DNA from: Verrucomicrobiota bacterium
Lineage (GTDB): Bacteria; Verrucomicrobiota; Verrucomicrobiia; Opitutales; UBA953
Direction: 5' to 3'
Assembly: GCA_026397955.1 (NCBI GenBank)
Contig: JAPLTV010000065.1
Location: forward strand, 1 to 64,000
DNA length: 64,000 nt
Shown here: one piece after another, positions 27,180 to 36,137 of the stretch
Position numbering within the stretch: the stretch's first letter is position 1
How the letters are laid out: each line of letters starts with the position of its first letter
The notes under the pieces: generated by a model
The model's input: the letters and a program-made list of their open reading frames with translations, nothing else
Told to the model about the DNA's origin: nothing
Databases searched by the model: none
Made by a program: the position numbers and the translations under genes

Positions 27180-28715
27180 TCACATCAGCTGGGCGGCGAG
27201 CTCGGATAGGGCGCTACGGACACCACTGATCAGGCGCACATTGGCGGTGATGGCATGGCCTTTCATGCGCTCATGGGTGTGGATGAGGCCGTTGGACTTG
27301 CCGTCGAGGTAAGGGGTATCGACTTGGTCTAAGTCGCCGATGAGGACGACCTTGGAGCCTTCGCCGATACGCGTGATGACCGTCTTGGCTTCGTGCGGGG
27401 TCATGTTCTGTGCCTCGTCGACGATCATGAAGGCATGGCCGATTGAGCGGCCGCGGATGAAGGTCATCGCCTCGATCTCGATGAGACCGGAATCGATGAG
27501 CCACTGGTAGGGTTTACGCGGTTGGTTGACGGCCTGGAACTGGGAACCGAAGATTGGCTGCGGGGCCTTCATCGCCTGAGCCTTCTTCTGGCGGCGTTGG
27601 GAATCAGTGGCCACGGTCTCCTTGGCGGTCGGCATCGGAGCCGCGTTGCCGTTCTTCGAGAACAAGACCTCGAGATTATCGAAGTAAGGCTGGATGTAGG
27701 GAGAGAGCTTTTCCTCTTTGGAGCCAGGGAGCGCACCGATGTCCTTGCCGATCTGCACGACCGGACGGGAGACGTAGAGCTTCTTATAGGGGGAGAAATC
27801 GCTGAGCACCTGCGAGAGAGCGGCGGCGATGGAAAGGAAGGTCTTGCCGGTACCCGCGCGACCGAAGCAGGTCACAAGACGAATTTCCGGATTAAGAAGC
27901 GCGTCCAGGAAGATCCACTGCTCGAAGTTCTTCGGGATGACGCGCATGCCGCGGGGCATCTGGAGTCCCTTGCGGGCGCCGCTGTCGGAGGACATGAATT
28001 CGCGATAGAGTCCAAGGGGGACGAAAGCGCCTTCGCCGACATGTCGGGCCGGCTCGGTCCACGAATCGGACGTGAACATCACGTACTCGTTCATGATGAG
28101 CGGGGGCTCTTCCTTCACCTTCACCTGTACCTGGCCCAGCTCACGGAAATCCCGCATCGCGGCGGCGGTGACCTTGATTGTCCGATATTCGCCCTCATCG
28201 CTGGTCTCGACGCGGTCATTGCGGTAATCCTGGACATCCACACCGAGAGCCTGGGCCTTGAGGGCCATACACGCATCCTTGGTGACGAGCACCACAGGCC
28301 CCTTCGAGGTGTCACGCAGGTAGATTGCAGAGGCGATGATGCGATGGTCAGGGGCATCGACCTGCATGAACACGGCGCGGACTCGCTCGGCTTTAGCTCC
28401 ATTGAAGTGATCGCGGATCAGGGACTCGTTGATGACGATGCGGAGTTCGCCGCCATCGCGGAGCTTCGCATGAAGGGCGCCGGGCTTCGTGGGATCGCCT
28501 TCGGCGATCTCCTTAAGCGGACGGTTCTCGAAAAGACTCCGGATGGAGCGGTTAACGCGGCGCGCGCTGGCGCCGAGCTGACCTTGTTGCGTCTTGAGAC
28601 GATCGAGTTCGGACAAGACCTCGACAGGCACAGCCACGATGTGCTCATCGAACTTGAACAGGGACTCGGGATCGTGAATCAGTACGTTGGTGTCCAGGAC
28701 GTAAGTCTTCTTCAC
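27180..28715 (-). CDS. PhoH family ATPase with N-terminal PIN domain
   Basis: 511 residues from the GTG at 28715, chosen because family members begin immediately before KKTYVLDTNVLIHDP; a longer TTG frame overlaps the preceding gene. Residues about 1-150 are a PIN nuclease domain (Asp in LDTNVL). The C-terminal half is a PhoH P-loop ATPase with Walker A GRAGTGKTF and Walker B FMIVDEAQNMTPHE. PIN-PhoH proteins are RNA-acting helicase/nucleases; the old link to phosphate is not needed. It lies between DUF971 and mutS on the minus strand, with tight spacing. Confidence 0.92.
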   Translation of the reverse strand: MKKTYVLDTNVLIHDPESLFKFDEHIVAVPVEVLSELDRLKTQQGQLGASARRVNRSIRSLFENRPLKEIAEGDPTKPGALHAKLRDGGELRIVINESLIRDHFNGAKAERVRAVFMQVDAPDHRIIASAIYLRDTSKGPVVLVTKDACMALKAQALGVDVQDYRNDRVETSDEGEYRTIKVTAAAMRDFRELGQVQVKVKEEPPLIMNEYVMFTSDSWTEPARHVGEGAFVPLGLYREFMSSDSGARKGLQMPRGMRVIPKNFEQWIFLDALLNPEIRLVTCFGRAGTGKTFLSIAAALSQVLSDFSPYKKLYVSRPVVQIGKDIGALPGSKEEKLSPYIQPYFDNLEVLFSKNGNAAPMPTAKETVATDSQRRQKKAQAMKAPQPIFGSQFQAVNQPRKPYQWLIDSGLIEIEAMTFIRGRSIGHAFMIVDEAQNMTPHEAKTVITRIGEGSKVVLIGDLDQVDTPYLDGKSNGLIHTHERMKGHAITANVRLISGVRSALSELAAQLM

Positions 28716-28761
28716 ATCACTAATTGTGACCGTAATCGGGGAGTCGGCAATCCGTAAAAAA

Positions 28762-29064
28762 TTATTTCGTCTCTTCAATCGCGCTCAGGTATTCCCAACT
28801 ATAGATACCGGTCCGATGACCGTCGCTGAACTCGAAGGTGACGGCATAGTTGCCGACGCGGCTCATTCCGGTGACGGTCACCCCAGGAAAGCGGCGAGGT
28901 CCATCACCGCCCCATCGCTGTCCGAGGATATCGACCTCGCCCATGTTCTCGGCGCTCGGTGAAACCTCTCGGAGGAGTTCGGCACGCAGGCATTGCTCAC
29001 GGCCGTCTTCCCAAGTGATGGCGACGAAATCGCCGATAATCTGAAGGTCTCGCGGCGGCCGCAT
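28762..29064 (-). CDS. DUF971 (GBBH-like N-terminal) domain protein
   Basis: 100 residues of the small all-beta DUF971 family, related to the N-terminal domain of gamma-butyrobetaine hydroxylase. Typical ends are PRDLQIIGDFVAITWEDG at the N-terminus and NYAVTFEFSDGHRTGIYSWEYL at the C-terminus. In many bacteria these single-domain proteins sit beside Mrp-type ATPases or other housekeeping genes; their biochemical role is not established. Divergent from ybaB across a 96-base gap; phoH follows 46 bases after its stop. Confidence 0.9.
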   Translation of the reverse strand: MRPPRDLQIIGDFVAITWEDGREQCLRAELLREVSPSAENMGEVDILGQRWGGDGPRRFPGVTVTGMSRVGNYAVTFEFSDGHRTGIYSWEYLSAIEETK

Positions 29065-29125
29065 GGCCCCAACCTGTATCCTGCTGACCCGGTGGCAAGC
29101 AGGGAGCGAACGGCGGGACGACCTT

Positions 29126-29150
29126 GACTCCCCCGCCTAGCTCGGGAGTC
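29126..29150. repeat. 7-bp inverted repeat just upstream of ybaB
   Basis: GACTCCC at 29126-29132 and GGGAGTC at 29144-29150, separated by 11 bases, ending 10 bases before the ybaB ATG. It could be an operator or a 5'-UTR hairpin that affects ribosome access. There is no T-run. Function not established. Confidence 0.35.
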
Positions 29151-29160
29151 TGGACGGACT

Positions 29161-29466
29161 ATGGCAGGCGTAGGCAAACTCCTCAAACAGGCACAGAAGA
29201 TGCAGCGCGGCATCGCTGAAGCTCAACAGCAGCTCACCACGGAGAGACTTGAGATCTCCCATGGCGGTGGTGCGATCAAGATCACGGTGAACGGCCATGG
29301 ACTGGTCCTCGCCCTGACAATCGACCCCGAGTTCATCAAAGAGGACAAGACGATGGTCGAGCAGGCCCTCGTCGCCGCCCTGCAGGAGGCATCGGCCAAG
29401 GCCCGCGAGCTCCACGAGGCCACGATGTCGAAGGCCACGGCCGGTTTCTCCCTGCCCGGGATGTGA
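29161..29466 (+). CDS. ybaB: YbaB/EbfC family nucleoid-associated protein
   Basis: 101 residues, normal for this small dimeric DNA-binding family. Conserved features are GKLLKQAQKMQRGIAEAQQQL, the strand KITVNGHGLVLALTIDPEF and the acidic mid-region with paired helices. It binds DNA and may influence nucleoid structure or recombination. It sits directly upstream of recR, the standard ybaB-recR pairing, although the usual dnaX partner is not adjacent here. Confidence 0.94.
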   Translation: MAGVGKLLKQAQKMQRGIAEAQQQLTTERLEISHGGGAIKITVNGHGLVLALTIDPEFIKEDKTMVEQALVAALQEASAKARELHEATMSKATAGFSLPGM

Positions 29467-29472
29467 TCGCTC

Positions 29473-30075
29473 GTGACTCCCTCTTTCGACAAGGTCCGCC
29501 AACTCCTCAAGATGCTTCCGGGCATGGGGCATCGCTCGGCCGAACGCATTGCTTTACATCTACTGGTCGAGCGCCCGGGCAAGCTAGAGCCGCTGCTTGA
29601 ATCCCTGCAGGCCGCTGCCGCCGCGGTCCGTCGCTGCGGTCGCTGCGGAAGCCTCGCCGAGGCCGAACTCTGCCCCATCTGCCTAGACGTCAAGCGGGAG
29701 CCCGCCTCGATCTGCGTCGTCGAACAAGTGCCCGACCTGATGGCGATTGAGCGCTCCGCCGCCTATCGTGGTACATATCACGTCCTCCATGGTCGGCTCT
29801 CGCCCATCAACGGCGTCGGCCCCGACCAGCTCAATCTCGCCAGCTTCGAACAGCGCTTGAAGGACGAACCCATCACGGAAGTCGTCCTGGCCCTCGGCAA
29901 CGATATCGAAGGTGAAGCGACCTGCCACTATATCAGCGAAGCCATCCAAGCCGTGCGTCCGTCCATCAAGATCTCGCGCATCGGTTTCGGCCTGCCCAGC
30001 GGTAGCGGACTGACCTTCGCCGATCCGGCCACGCTGCGCAGCGCGCTGGAGGGACGTCGAGATGTCGCCAACTGA
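29473..30075 (+). CDS. recR: recombination mediator RecR
   Basis: 200 residues from a GTG. An N-terminal helix-hairpin-helix (LLKMLPGMGHRSAERIALHLL), a Cys4 zinc finger (CGRCGSLAEAELCPIC) and a C-terminal Toprim domain (ICVVEQVPDLMAIE) appear in the family order, ending in the Walker-like tail region SGLTFADPATLRSALEGR. It acts with RecO/RecF to load RecA at gaps. It follows ybaB by 6 bases and overlaps the next gene by 14 bases, so the three are probably one transcript. Confidence 0.97.
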   Translation: MTPSFDKVRQLLKMLPGMGHRSAERIALHLLVERPGKLEPLLESLQAAAAAVRRCGRCGSLAEAELCPICLDVKREPASICVVEQVPDLMAIERSAAYRGTYHVLHGRLSPINGVGPDQLNLASFEQRLKDEPITEVVLALGNDIEGEATCHYISEAIQAVRPSIKISRIGFGLPSGSGLTFADPATLRSALEGRRDVAN

Positions 30076-31231
30076 TTCGTCCCTCGCCTACCCGGCCGAA
30101 GCAGAGGCATTCTGGGTGGGTCAGGCTGAGCTGGCTTCCGAGAAGATCGGCGACGAAGCCCTTGAGCGAATGACTCCGGCCGTGGCGCACCTTTCGGACC
30201 TCTTTACGACCGAGCGCCCCGGCAAGAAATTCCCTGATTATTTCGCCGACCCACGCCTACTGGCCGGCTACGGCGTCTTCTTCCTGCCCCAAAGCTTTAC
30301 GCGAACATCCATGGCCTTGGCCCAAACCTGCGGCTTACGCGGATGGAAGCCTTCGAGTGCGGTGCCTGCGATCCTCGACCTGGGTTCTGGTCCTGGCTCC
30401 TGCGGTGTCGCCGCGGCCTTTCGTTTACGCCAAGCTGGTTTCGGTAAGCTCTCACTGCATGGCGTGGACAAGTCGCCGAGCGCCTTGGCCTCGATGGAAT
30501 CCTTCGCTCATGCCGTCTTAGGCGATGACGTCGACACGATGACGCGCATCGGAGATGCATCGCGACCGGAAACCTGGCCAGAAGGCCCGTTCGACCTCAT
30601 CGTCGCCGGCTTCGTGATGAACGAGATGCCCCAGCTCGATCACGACGCCCTGCTCCGCTGGTTCGGTGAACTCAAGGCCAAGCTCGCTCCGGGCGGCCTC
30701 ATTCTGATTCTTGAACCGGCATTGAAGATCACCGCGGAGCGCCTGCAGCGGCTCAGCGACGCAGTGGCCTTGGGAGAGATGACTCGCATCGCCCCCGAAC
30801 TCGACGCCTTGCCCGACCCCCAACTGGGACCGAGCGAACACTGGAGTCACGAGACCCGCGCCTGGGAAGCTCCCGCATCGACTGAATTCGTCAACCGCCA
30901 CCTCCATCGCGATCTACGCGAAGTCCGCTTCTCGTTCGCCGCGTTTTCTGATGCATCCTTGGCTCCGCTTCCCGCCGGATTGAGCCGGCTTATTTCAGAC
31001 GTCCAGATTATCAAGGGGCTCCTCCGCTTCATCACGATCCGCGATGGCTGCATCGAATCGGTCGAAGTCCCGACCCGCGGCCTCTCCAAACATGAGGTCA
31101 AGAAACTGGCGGCGACCTTTGGACGCGGAGACATCGTCCGGCACCCCCATCCCGCCGCAGCGAAGCTCCGCTTGGCCAATCACGAGGAATTAGAGGTGTT
31201 TTGGACTCCCGAGGCCTCCCGGGCACCATAA
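30062..31231 (+). CDS. Rsm22-like SAM-dependent methyltransferase
   Basis: 389 residues. Seems to be a bacterial member of the Rsm22/METTL17-type family associated with the small ribosomal subunit. The SAM-binding loop is ILDLGSGPGSCGVAAA, with motif post-I LHGVDKS and LIVAGFVMNEM. Downstream it has a family-like segment HWSHETRAWEAP, in which positions I would expect to be cysteines (iron-sulfur ligands in many homologues) are Ser or other residues. It overlaps recR by 14 bases. Methylation target and metal status are not shown by the sequence; if the cysteines matter, this version may act structurally. Confidence 0.75.
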   Translation: MSPTDSSLAYPAEAEAFWVGQAELASEKIGDEALERMTPAVAHLSDLFTTERPGKKFPDYFADPRLLAGYGVFFLPQSFTRTSMALAQTCGLRGWKPSSAVPAILDLGSGPGSCGVAAAFRLRQAGFGKLSLHGVDKSPSALASMESFAHAVLGDDVDTMTRIGDASRPETWPEGPFDLIVAGFVMNEMPQLDHDALLRWFGELKAKLAPGGLILILEPALKITAERLQRLSDAVALGEMTRIAPELDALPDPQLGPSEHWSHETRAWEAPASTEFVNRHLHRDLREVRFSFAAFSDASLAPLPAGLSRLISDVQIIKGLLRFITIRDGCIESVEVPTRGLSKHEVKKLAATFGRGDIVRHPHPAAAKLRLANHEELEVFWTPEASRAP

Positions 31232-31284
31232 TGTAACAAAGTCGGCCGGGCATTTGTTTGCCTGCCGGGCTTACAAGGAGTTTA

Positions 31285-31365
31285 ATGAGCGGAGTCCCCT
31301 GTTCCTTCATGGCACGGCGGGCAACCTTACATCTCCATGTTCAATCGCGAACTCAGTTGGCTTAG
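31285..31365 (+). CDS. candidate 26-codon leader ORF overlapping the ppk1 start
   Basis: ATG at 31285 is preceded at 4-base spacing by AAGGAG, the best Shine-Dalgarno match I noticed in the window, where most genes have none. The ORF (starts MSGVPCSF, ends RTQLA) runs 29 bases into ppk1 in a different frame. It might couple or attenuate ppk1 translation. No homology recognised, and coding status is unproven. Confidence 0.3.
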   Translation: MSGVPCSFMARRATLHLHVQSRTQLA

Positions 31366-33409
31366 TTTCGACCGTCGAGTCCTCGAACTCGCCGAAGACG
31401 ACTCCGTCCCGTTGCTCGAGCGCGTCCGCTTCCTTTCTATCGCCAGCTCCAACCTGGACGAATTCTTTGAGATCCGCGTGGCCGGCGTCATGCAGCAGGA
31501 AGAATCCGGCAGCCACCCGGCGACCCGGGAGTTCCTGACCGATGTCTTGGGCAAAGCCCGTAAGCTCGTCGAAGCCGAGCAGGCTTGCTGGAAAGACCAG
31601 CTGCTGCCCGCCCTCGCCGCCCAAGGCATCAATTTTAAGTCTCGCGAGCAGCTGAATGAGGCCGACCGCACCGAACTTTCACCGCGCTTCGATACGGATG
31701 TTTTTTCCGCCCTGACGCCCTTGGCAATCGACCCTTCGCACCCCTTCCCGGTGCTGACCAACAAAGGCCTATACCTTCTCGTCCTCCTGCGTGACCCAAC
31801 CGACGGAGAAATCCGCCGCGCCGTCGTCCCGATCCCCCGCGTCCTGCCCCGCGTTCTCACCGTAGGCCAAGGCTCGGCTCAGTCCTTCACGCTGCTCAGC
31901 CACGTGATTCAGCTTTTCATCCACCGTCTCTTTCCGGGACTTGAGCTACAGGGCTCCTGGGCATTCCGCATCACGCGTAATAGCGACCTTTACGTCGACG
32001 AAGAAGAAGCCGGCAACCTGCTCGAGGCCATCGAGGAAGAAATCCGTAACCTGCGTAAAGGCGCACCCGTACGACTCGAAATCGAAGGCGACGTGCCCGA
32101 AGGCGAGATGCTTTGGCTGCTCAAGTCGATCGGTCTCACTTCAGACAATGCTTTCCGCGTTGCCGGACCGGTCAACCTCCTGCGCCTGGGCAGCCTGGTC
32201 GACCTGATTCACCGGCCTGACCTCCTTTATCCGACCTTCGTGCCGGCCTTGCCCGCCGAATTCGTTGACCCATCGAAGCTTTTTGCGCGCATCGCCCAGC
32301 AGGACCTTCTCCTGCACCATCCGTACGAATCCTTCACTCCGGTAGTAGACTTCATCCGTCAGGCCTCCCGCGATGATTCCGTGGTCGCAATCAAACTCAC
32401 GCTCTACCGTACCAGCGGCGATTCGCCCGTGGTCGAAGCCCTCAAGGAAGCGGCCCGCAACGGCAAGCAGGTCACCGCGCTGGTCGAACTCCGCGCCCGC
32501 TTCGACGAACTGAACAACATTGAATGGGCCCGCCAGCTGGAGGAAGCCGGCGCCCACGTCGTCTATGGCCTCGGCGGACTAAAGACGCACTGCAAAGCCT
32601 GCCTCGTCATCCGCCAGGAAAAGGGTGGCCTGCGTCGCTACGCGCACCTCGGCACCGGCAATTACAACCCGAAGACCGCGCGCATCTACACCGACTTCTC
32701 GATGTTCACGGCGGACTCCGAGATCACCGCCGACGTCGGCCTGCTCTTCAACGTGCTGACGGGTAACCTCGGTCGTCCGAAATTCAAACACCTCCTCATC
32801 GCACCGTTCGACCTTTCCCGTCGCATCGTCGACCTGATTGACGCCGAGACATCCGCCGCCGCCGCTGGACGCAAGGCTGGTATCTTCGCCAAGGTCAACA
32901 GCCTCGTCGACCCTGACGTCATTAACGCCCTCTACCGCGCCTCTTCCGCCGGCGTGAAGGTCGAACTAGTCGTCCGCGGCATCTGTTGCCTCAAGCCCGG
33001 GGTGCCGGGTCGCAGCGATAATATCCGCGTGCGCAGCTTCCTCGGACGCTTCTTGGAACATAGCCGACTCTTCCGCTTCGAAAACGCGGGTGGTGATCCC
33101 ATCATCCTGCTCGGTAGCGCCGACTGGATGCCGCGCAACTTCCTACGTCGTGTCGAATGCGTGTTCCCAGTCCGCAACAAGGCCCTGCGCAAGCGCATCG
33201 AGGGCGAGGTCATCGCTACCTACCTGGAACGCTCAGGCGACGCTAAGACGTTGCAGCCAGATGGCTCCTACGTGAGTACCGCCGCGGAGGGCCGAAGGTC
33301 CCCTTGCGCCCAGGACGCCTTCCTGACGATTGCCCAGAAACTTCTGCCGGAACCAGTCAGCGTCCCGAAGAAGAAGGCCCGAGGCAGATCCGTTCGACGG
33401 CCGAATTAA
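31337..33409 (+). CDS. ppk1: polyphosphate kinase 1
   Basis: 690 residues; reversible synthesis of inorganic polyphosphate from ATP. The N-terminal motif FNRELSWLSFDRRVLE, KLTLYRTSGDSPVVEAL, the autophosphorylated His418 in KTHCKACLVIR, the HLGTGNYNPKTARIYTDFS motif and the second catalytic region LVVRGICCLKPGVPG are all present. Normal family length. An upstream leader ORF overlaps its start. The 3' end overlaps the convergent lpxK by 53 bases, so both C-termini are encoded on opposite strands of the same DNA. Confidence 0.96.
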   Translation: MFNRELSWLSFDRRVLELAEDDSVPLLERVRFLSIASSNLDEFFEIRVAGVMQQEESGSHPATREFLTDVLGKARKLVEAEQACWKDQLLPALAAQGINFKSREQLNEADRTELSPRFDTDVFSALTPLAIDPSHPFPVLTNKGLYLLVLLRDPTDGEIRRAVVPIPRVLPRVLTVGQGSAQSFTLLSHVIQLFIHRLFPGLELQGSWAFRITRNSDLYVDEEEAGNLLEAIEEEIRNLRKGAPVRLEIEGDVPEGEMLWLLKSIGLTSDNAFRVAGPVNLLRLGSLVDLIHRPDLLYPTFVPALPAEFVDPSKLFARIAQQDLLLHHPYESFTPVVDFIRQASRDDSVVAIKLTLYRTSGDSPVVEALKEAARNGKQVTALVELRARFDELNNIEWARQLEEAGAHVVYGLGGLKTHCKACLVIRQEKGGLRRYAHLGTGNYNPKTARIYTDFSMFTADSEITADVGLLFNVLTGNLGRPKFKHLLIAPFDLSRRIVDLIDAETSAAAAGRKAGIFAKVNSLVDPDVINALYRASSAGVKVELVVRGICCLKPGVPGRSDNIRVRSFLGRFLEHSRLFRFENAGGDPIILLGSADWMPRNFLRRVECVFPVRNKALRKRIEGEVIATYLERSGDAKTLQPDGSYVSTAAEGRRSPCAQDAFLTIAQKLLPEPVSVPKKKARGRSVRRPN

Positions 33410-34562
33410 AACCTTCCGCATCGCCGAGGATCTCCACCTCGAGGCGGACAAACATCAGCGGGATTGGCGGGCGGAAACGTGCCTGGAGTCGCACCGCGTC
33501 CTTCTCGGTCGTGATGATCATCTCAGCCTTGGCCTGCATGGCCTGATCGAGCACCTCGTCGAGATCTTCGTCCGCGAAGGCGTGGTGATCGAGGAAGCGG
33601 CGGTTGGCGACAATCTTGGCGCCCTGATTCGTCAGGATCTCCTCGAAGCGCTCCGGGGTCGCGATACCAGAGAAAGCGGCGACACGTCGTCCCTTGAGGT
33701 CCGACATCGGTAAGCGCTTCGGGCCATCGACCTCGACGAGTTCGCGGGCGCTGTGCGAGCAGGCGATGATCTCGGCCTTGGCGTTATGTCGGCGGATGAG
33801 ACTGACGAGCGCCGGATCGGGCGGGCCGACGGACTTCGTTACGAAGACATAGGAAGCTCGGCTTAGATTGGAAATCGGTTCACGCAGGACGCCACGTGGC
33901 AGCAGCGAACCATTACCGAAAGGATCACGGCTATCGACGAGGAGCAGGTTGATCTGACCGCGCAGCGGCAGATATTGGAGTCCGTCGTCGAGCAGGATTG
34001 TGTCCACGCCGAAGCGTCGCAGCGCGAAGCGCCCTCCCTCAACGCGATCACGGTCGACGATGACAATGACGCCTTCGCCGCAGAGATTCTGGGCGAGCAT
34101 GTAAGGCTCGTCGCCCGCTTCATCCGGACCGACTAGGACCGACTTGCCGTCGGAAACCACGAGCGGATCAGGGCGGCTACCTTGCGTCAGCCAGCGCCAG
34201 AAACGCTTCAACATCGAATCGGAAGCTCCCTTATAACCGCGAGAAAGGATGGCCACCTTGCGGCCGCGGGCTGTCAGCACGCGCGCCATCTTCAGCACGA
34301 TGGGGGTCTTCCCCGTGCCACCGACGGTGAGATTACCTACGACCACGACCTTACAGCCGAGCGGTGTGTCGCGAAACAGACGATTGCGATACAGCCAGAG
34401 GCGAAGGCGGACCAAGACCTCGAAAATCCACGAAAGGACCTTCAGGAAGGCCCCGAGTAAGGTCGCCCCAGGCCCTTTCCGACGCTCGTAGACTACGTCT
34501 ACGGCATAACCGGCCACAGCCTCTCCAAGGGAGGAAAAGAACCCTCGATGCTTGGCGGCCAT
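33357..34562 (-). CDS. lpxK: tetraacyldisaccharide 4'-kinase
   Basis: 401 residues from the ATG at 34562; the longer open frame upstream runs into panD antisense and has no LpxK homology. Phosphorylates the lipid A precursor at the inner membrane. An N-terminal membrane-anchoring helix ([24 protein letters not shown]) precedes the P-loop GGTGKT at residues 81-86 in [26 protein letters not shown] and [12 protein letters not shown] follow. It is longer than the ~330 residues of E. coli LpxK. Its presence indicates a lipopolysaccharide-bearing outer membrane. Convergent overlap of 53 bases with ppk1. Confidence 0.93.
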   Translation of the reverse strand: MAAKHRGFFSSLGEAVAGYAVDVVYERRKGPGATLLGAFLKVLSWIFEVLVRLRLWLYRNRLFRDTPLGCKVVVVGNLTVGGTGKTPIVLKMARVLTARGRKVAILSRGYKGASDSMLKRFWRWLTQGSRPDPLVVSDGKSVLVGPDEAGDEPYMLAQNLCGEGVIVIVDRDRVEGGRFALRRFGVDTILLDDGLQYLPLRGQINLLLVDSRDPFGNGSLLPRGVLREPISNLSRASYVFVTKSVGPPDPALVSLIRRHNAKAEIIACSHSARELVEVDGPKRLPMSDLKGRRVAAFSGIATPERFEEILTNQGAKIVANRRFLDHHAFADEDLDEVLDQAMQAKAEMIITTEKDAVRLQARFRPPIPLMFVRLEVEILGDAEGFNSAVERICLGPSSSGR

Positions 34563-34628
34563 GGACGAATTGATGCAAAGTTGTTTGACGAAGGCAACCA
34601 TCCCGATTGAGAAGGACGACATAGCGCC

Positions 34629-35030
34629 ATGCTCGTACACCTGTTGCGCACCAAACTTCTCCGAGCCGAGGTCACCGCGGCCCGTCTCGATTACGAGGGC
34701 TCCTTGGCCATCGATCGGGAGCTCATGGCCCTCGTCGGCATGCTGCCTTATGAGAAGATCCTCATCGGTAACCTGGCCAACGGGGAGCGCTTTGAGACCT
34801 ACGCCATCCCCGCCCCTGCCGGCACCCGCGAGATCTGCCTGAACGGCGCCACGGCCCACCTGGGCAAGCCCGGCGACCTGCTGGTCATCATGTCCTTCAC
34901 CCAGGTCGAAGAATCTGCCGCCTCGACCTGGAAACCCCGGACCGCCACCCTCGCCGAGGGTAACCGCCGTATCGTCCGCCTCGAGAACCCCGAAGTCCCC
35001 ACCTCCCTCCTGACCACCTTCCAACGATGA
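34629..35030 (+). CDS. panD: aspartate 1-decarboxylase
   Basis: 133 residues; makes beta-alanine from aspartate for pantothenate/CoA. The self-cleavage site is exact: Gly24-Ser25 in DYEGSLAID, Ser25 becoming the pyruvoyl group. Further motifs are [10 protein letters not shown] and [19 protein letters not shown]. The C-terminal tail ([18 protein letters not shown]) is typical. Divergent from lpxK across 66 bases. It overlaps the following aminotransferase gene by ATGA, implying coupled translation. Confidence 0.94.
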   Translation: MLVHLLRTKLLRAEVTAARLDYEGSLAIDRELMALVGMLPYEKILIGNLANGERFETYAIPAPAGTREICLNGATAHLGKPGDLLVIMSFTQVEESAASTWKPRTATLAEGNRRIVRLENPEVPTSLLTTFQR

Positions 35031-36106
35031 GCTATCGTCTATATATACCCGGACCCCTGACCGTCTCCGATTCGATCGTCCAAGCCATGGGCAAACCCAT
35101 GGTCGGGCACCGCTCGGGCGACTTCGTCAAACTGTACAATGACATGCAGCCTCGCCTTCAGGCCATGTTCTACACCCAGGACCCGGTCTACCTCGCTACG
35201 AGCTCGGCTTGGGGCGTGATGGAAGGCGCCCTCCGCAACGTCTGCCGCAAGGGCGTACTCAACTGCATGAATGGTGCGTTCTCCGACAAGTGGAACGACG
35301 TCGCCAAGCGCTGCGGCAAATACGCCGAAGCCCTGCAGTTCGACTGGGGCAAGCCCGTCGACCCCGAAGCCGTCCGCAAGGCCCTCGCCACCGGCAAGTT
35401 CGACTGCATCACCTTCATCCACTCCGAGACCTCCACCGGCACCCTCTCCCCCATCGCCGACATCATGGCCGTGGTCCGCGAGTTCCCTGACGTGATCTCG
35501 ATCGCCGACACCGTCAGCTCCTTCTCGACCATCCCGATCAAGAAGGACGAACTGGGCATCGACATCTTCCTCACCGGTTCGCAGAAGGCCCTCGCCCTGC
35601 CTCCCGGCCTGGCGATCTTCGCCGTCAGCGAGCGCGCCCGGGAACGCGCCAAGCAGTCGCCTGACCGCGGCTACTACTTCGACCTGATCGAGTTCCACGA
35701 CAACCACGTCAAGGGCATGACCCCGTCGACTCCCTGCATCTCCCTCTTCTACGGACTCCAGCAGCGCCTGCTCGAAGTCGAAGCCGAAGGCCTCGACAAC
35801 CGTCACGCCCGCCACATCCGCCTCAACGATCGCATGCGCGCGTGGGGCCTCGCCAAGGGTTTCTCGCTCCTCCCAGAAGTCCAGTTCGGCACCCGCGGCC
35901 TCAACTGCTTCAAGAATGACCGGAACGCTGACCTTGAGCGCCTCAACAAGACCCTCAAGTCGCGCCACAAGCTCGTCATCGACGGCGGCTACGGCAAGCT
36001 GAAGGGCAAGACCTTCCGTATCTCCAACATGGGAGACGAGACCGACGCCACGATTGCCACACTGATTGCCGCCCTTGACGATTCCTTCGCCGAGCAGGGA
36101 ATGTAA
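35027..36106 (+). CDS. class V PLP aminotransferase (alanine-glyoxylate/serine aminotransferase family)
   Basis: 359 residues. Class V fold with [35 protein letters not shown], the PLP Asp in SIADTVSSF and the Schiff-base Lys in [13 protein letters not shown]. Family members act as alanine-glyoxylate, serine-glyoxylate or alternative phosphoserine aminotransferases; the sequence alone does not choose. The ATGA overlap with panD ties it to beta-alanine or aspartate metabolism, or only to a shared transcript. A type IA topoisomerase gene follows after 31 bases. Confidence 0.85.
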   Translation: MSYRLYIPGPLTVSDSIVQAMGKPMVGHRSGDFVKLYNDMQPRLQAMFYTQDPVYLATSSAWGVMEGALRNVCRKGVLNCMNGAFSDKWNDVAKRCGKYAEALQFDWGKPVDPEAVRKALATGKFDCITFIHSETSTGTLSPIADIMAVVREFPDVISIADTVSSFSTIPIKKDELGIDIFLTGSQKALALPPGLAIFAVSERARERAKQSPDRGYYFDLIEFHDNHVKGMTPSTPCISLFYGLQQRLLEVEAEGLDNRHARHIRLNDRMRAWGLAKGFSLLPEVQFGTRGLNCFKNDRNADLERLNKTLKSRHKLVIDGGYGKLKGKTFRISNMGDETDATIATLIAALDDSFAEQGM

Positions 36107-36137
36107 CCGGATTTGACCATCGGTTATCATCCTACGC

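Noticed and set aside
27522-28757. 411-codon plus-strand frame opposite phoH
   Set aside because: Shadow of the PIN-PhoH gene; Asp/Gly/Glu/His-rich with no domain.
34563-35024. N-terminal extension of LpxK to 555 residues
   Set aside because: It runs antisense through panD and has no LpxK homology; the ATG at 34562 gives a normal N-terminal helix.
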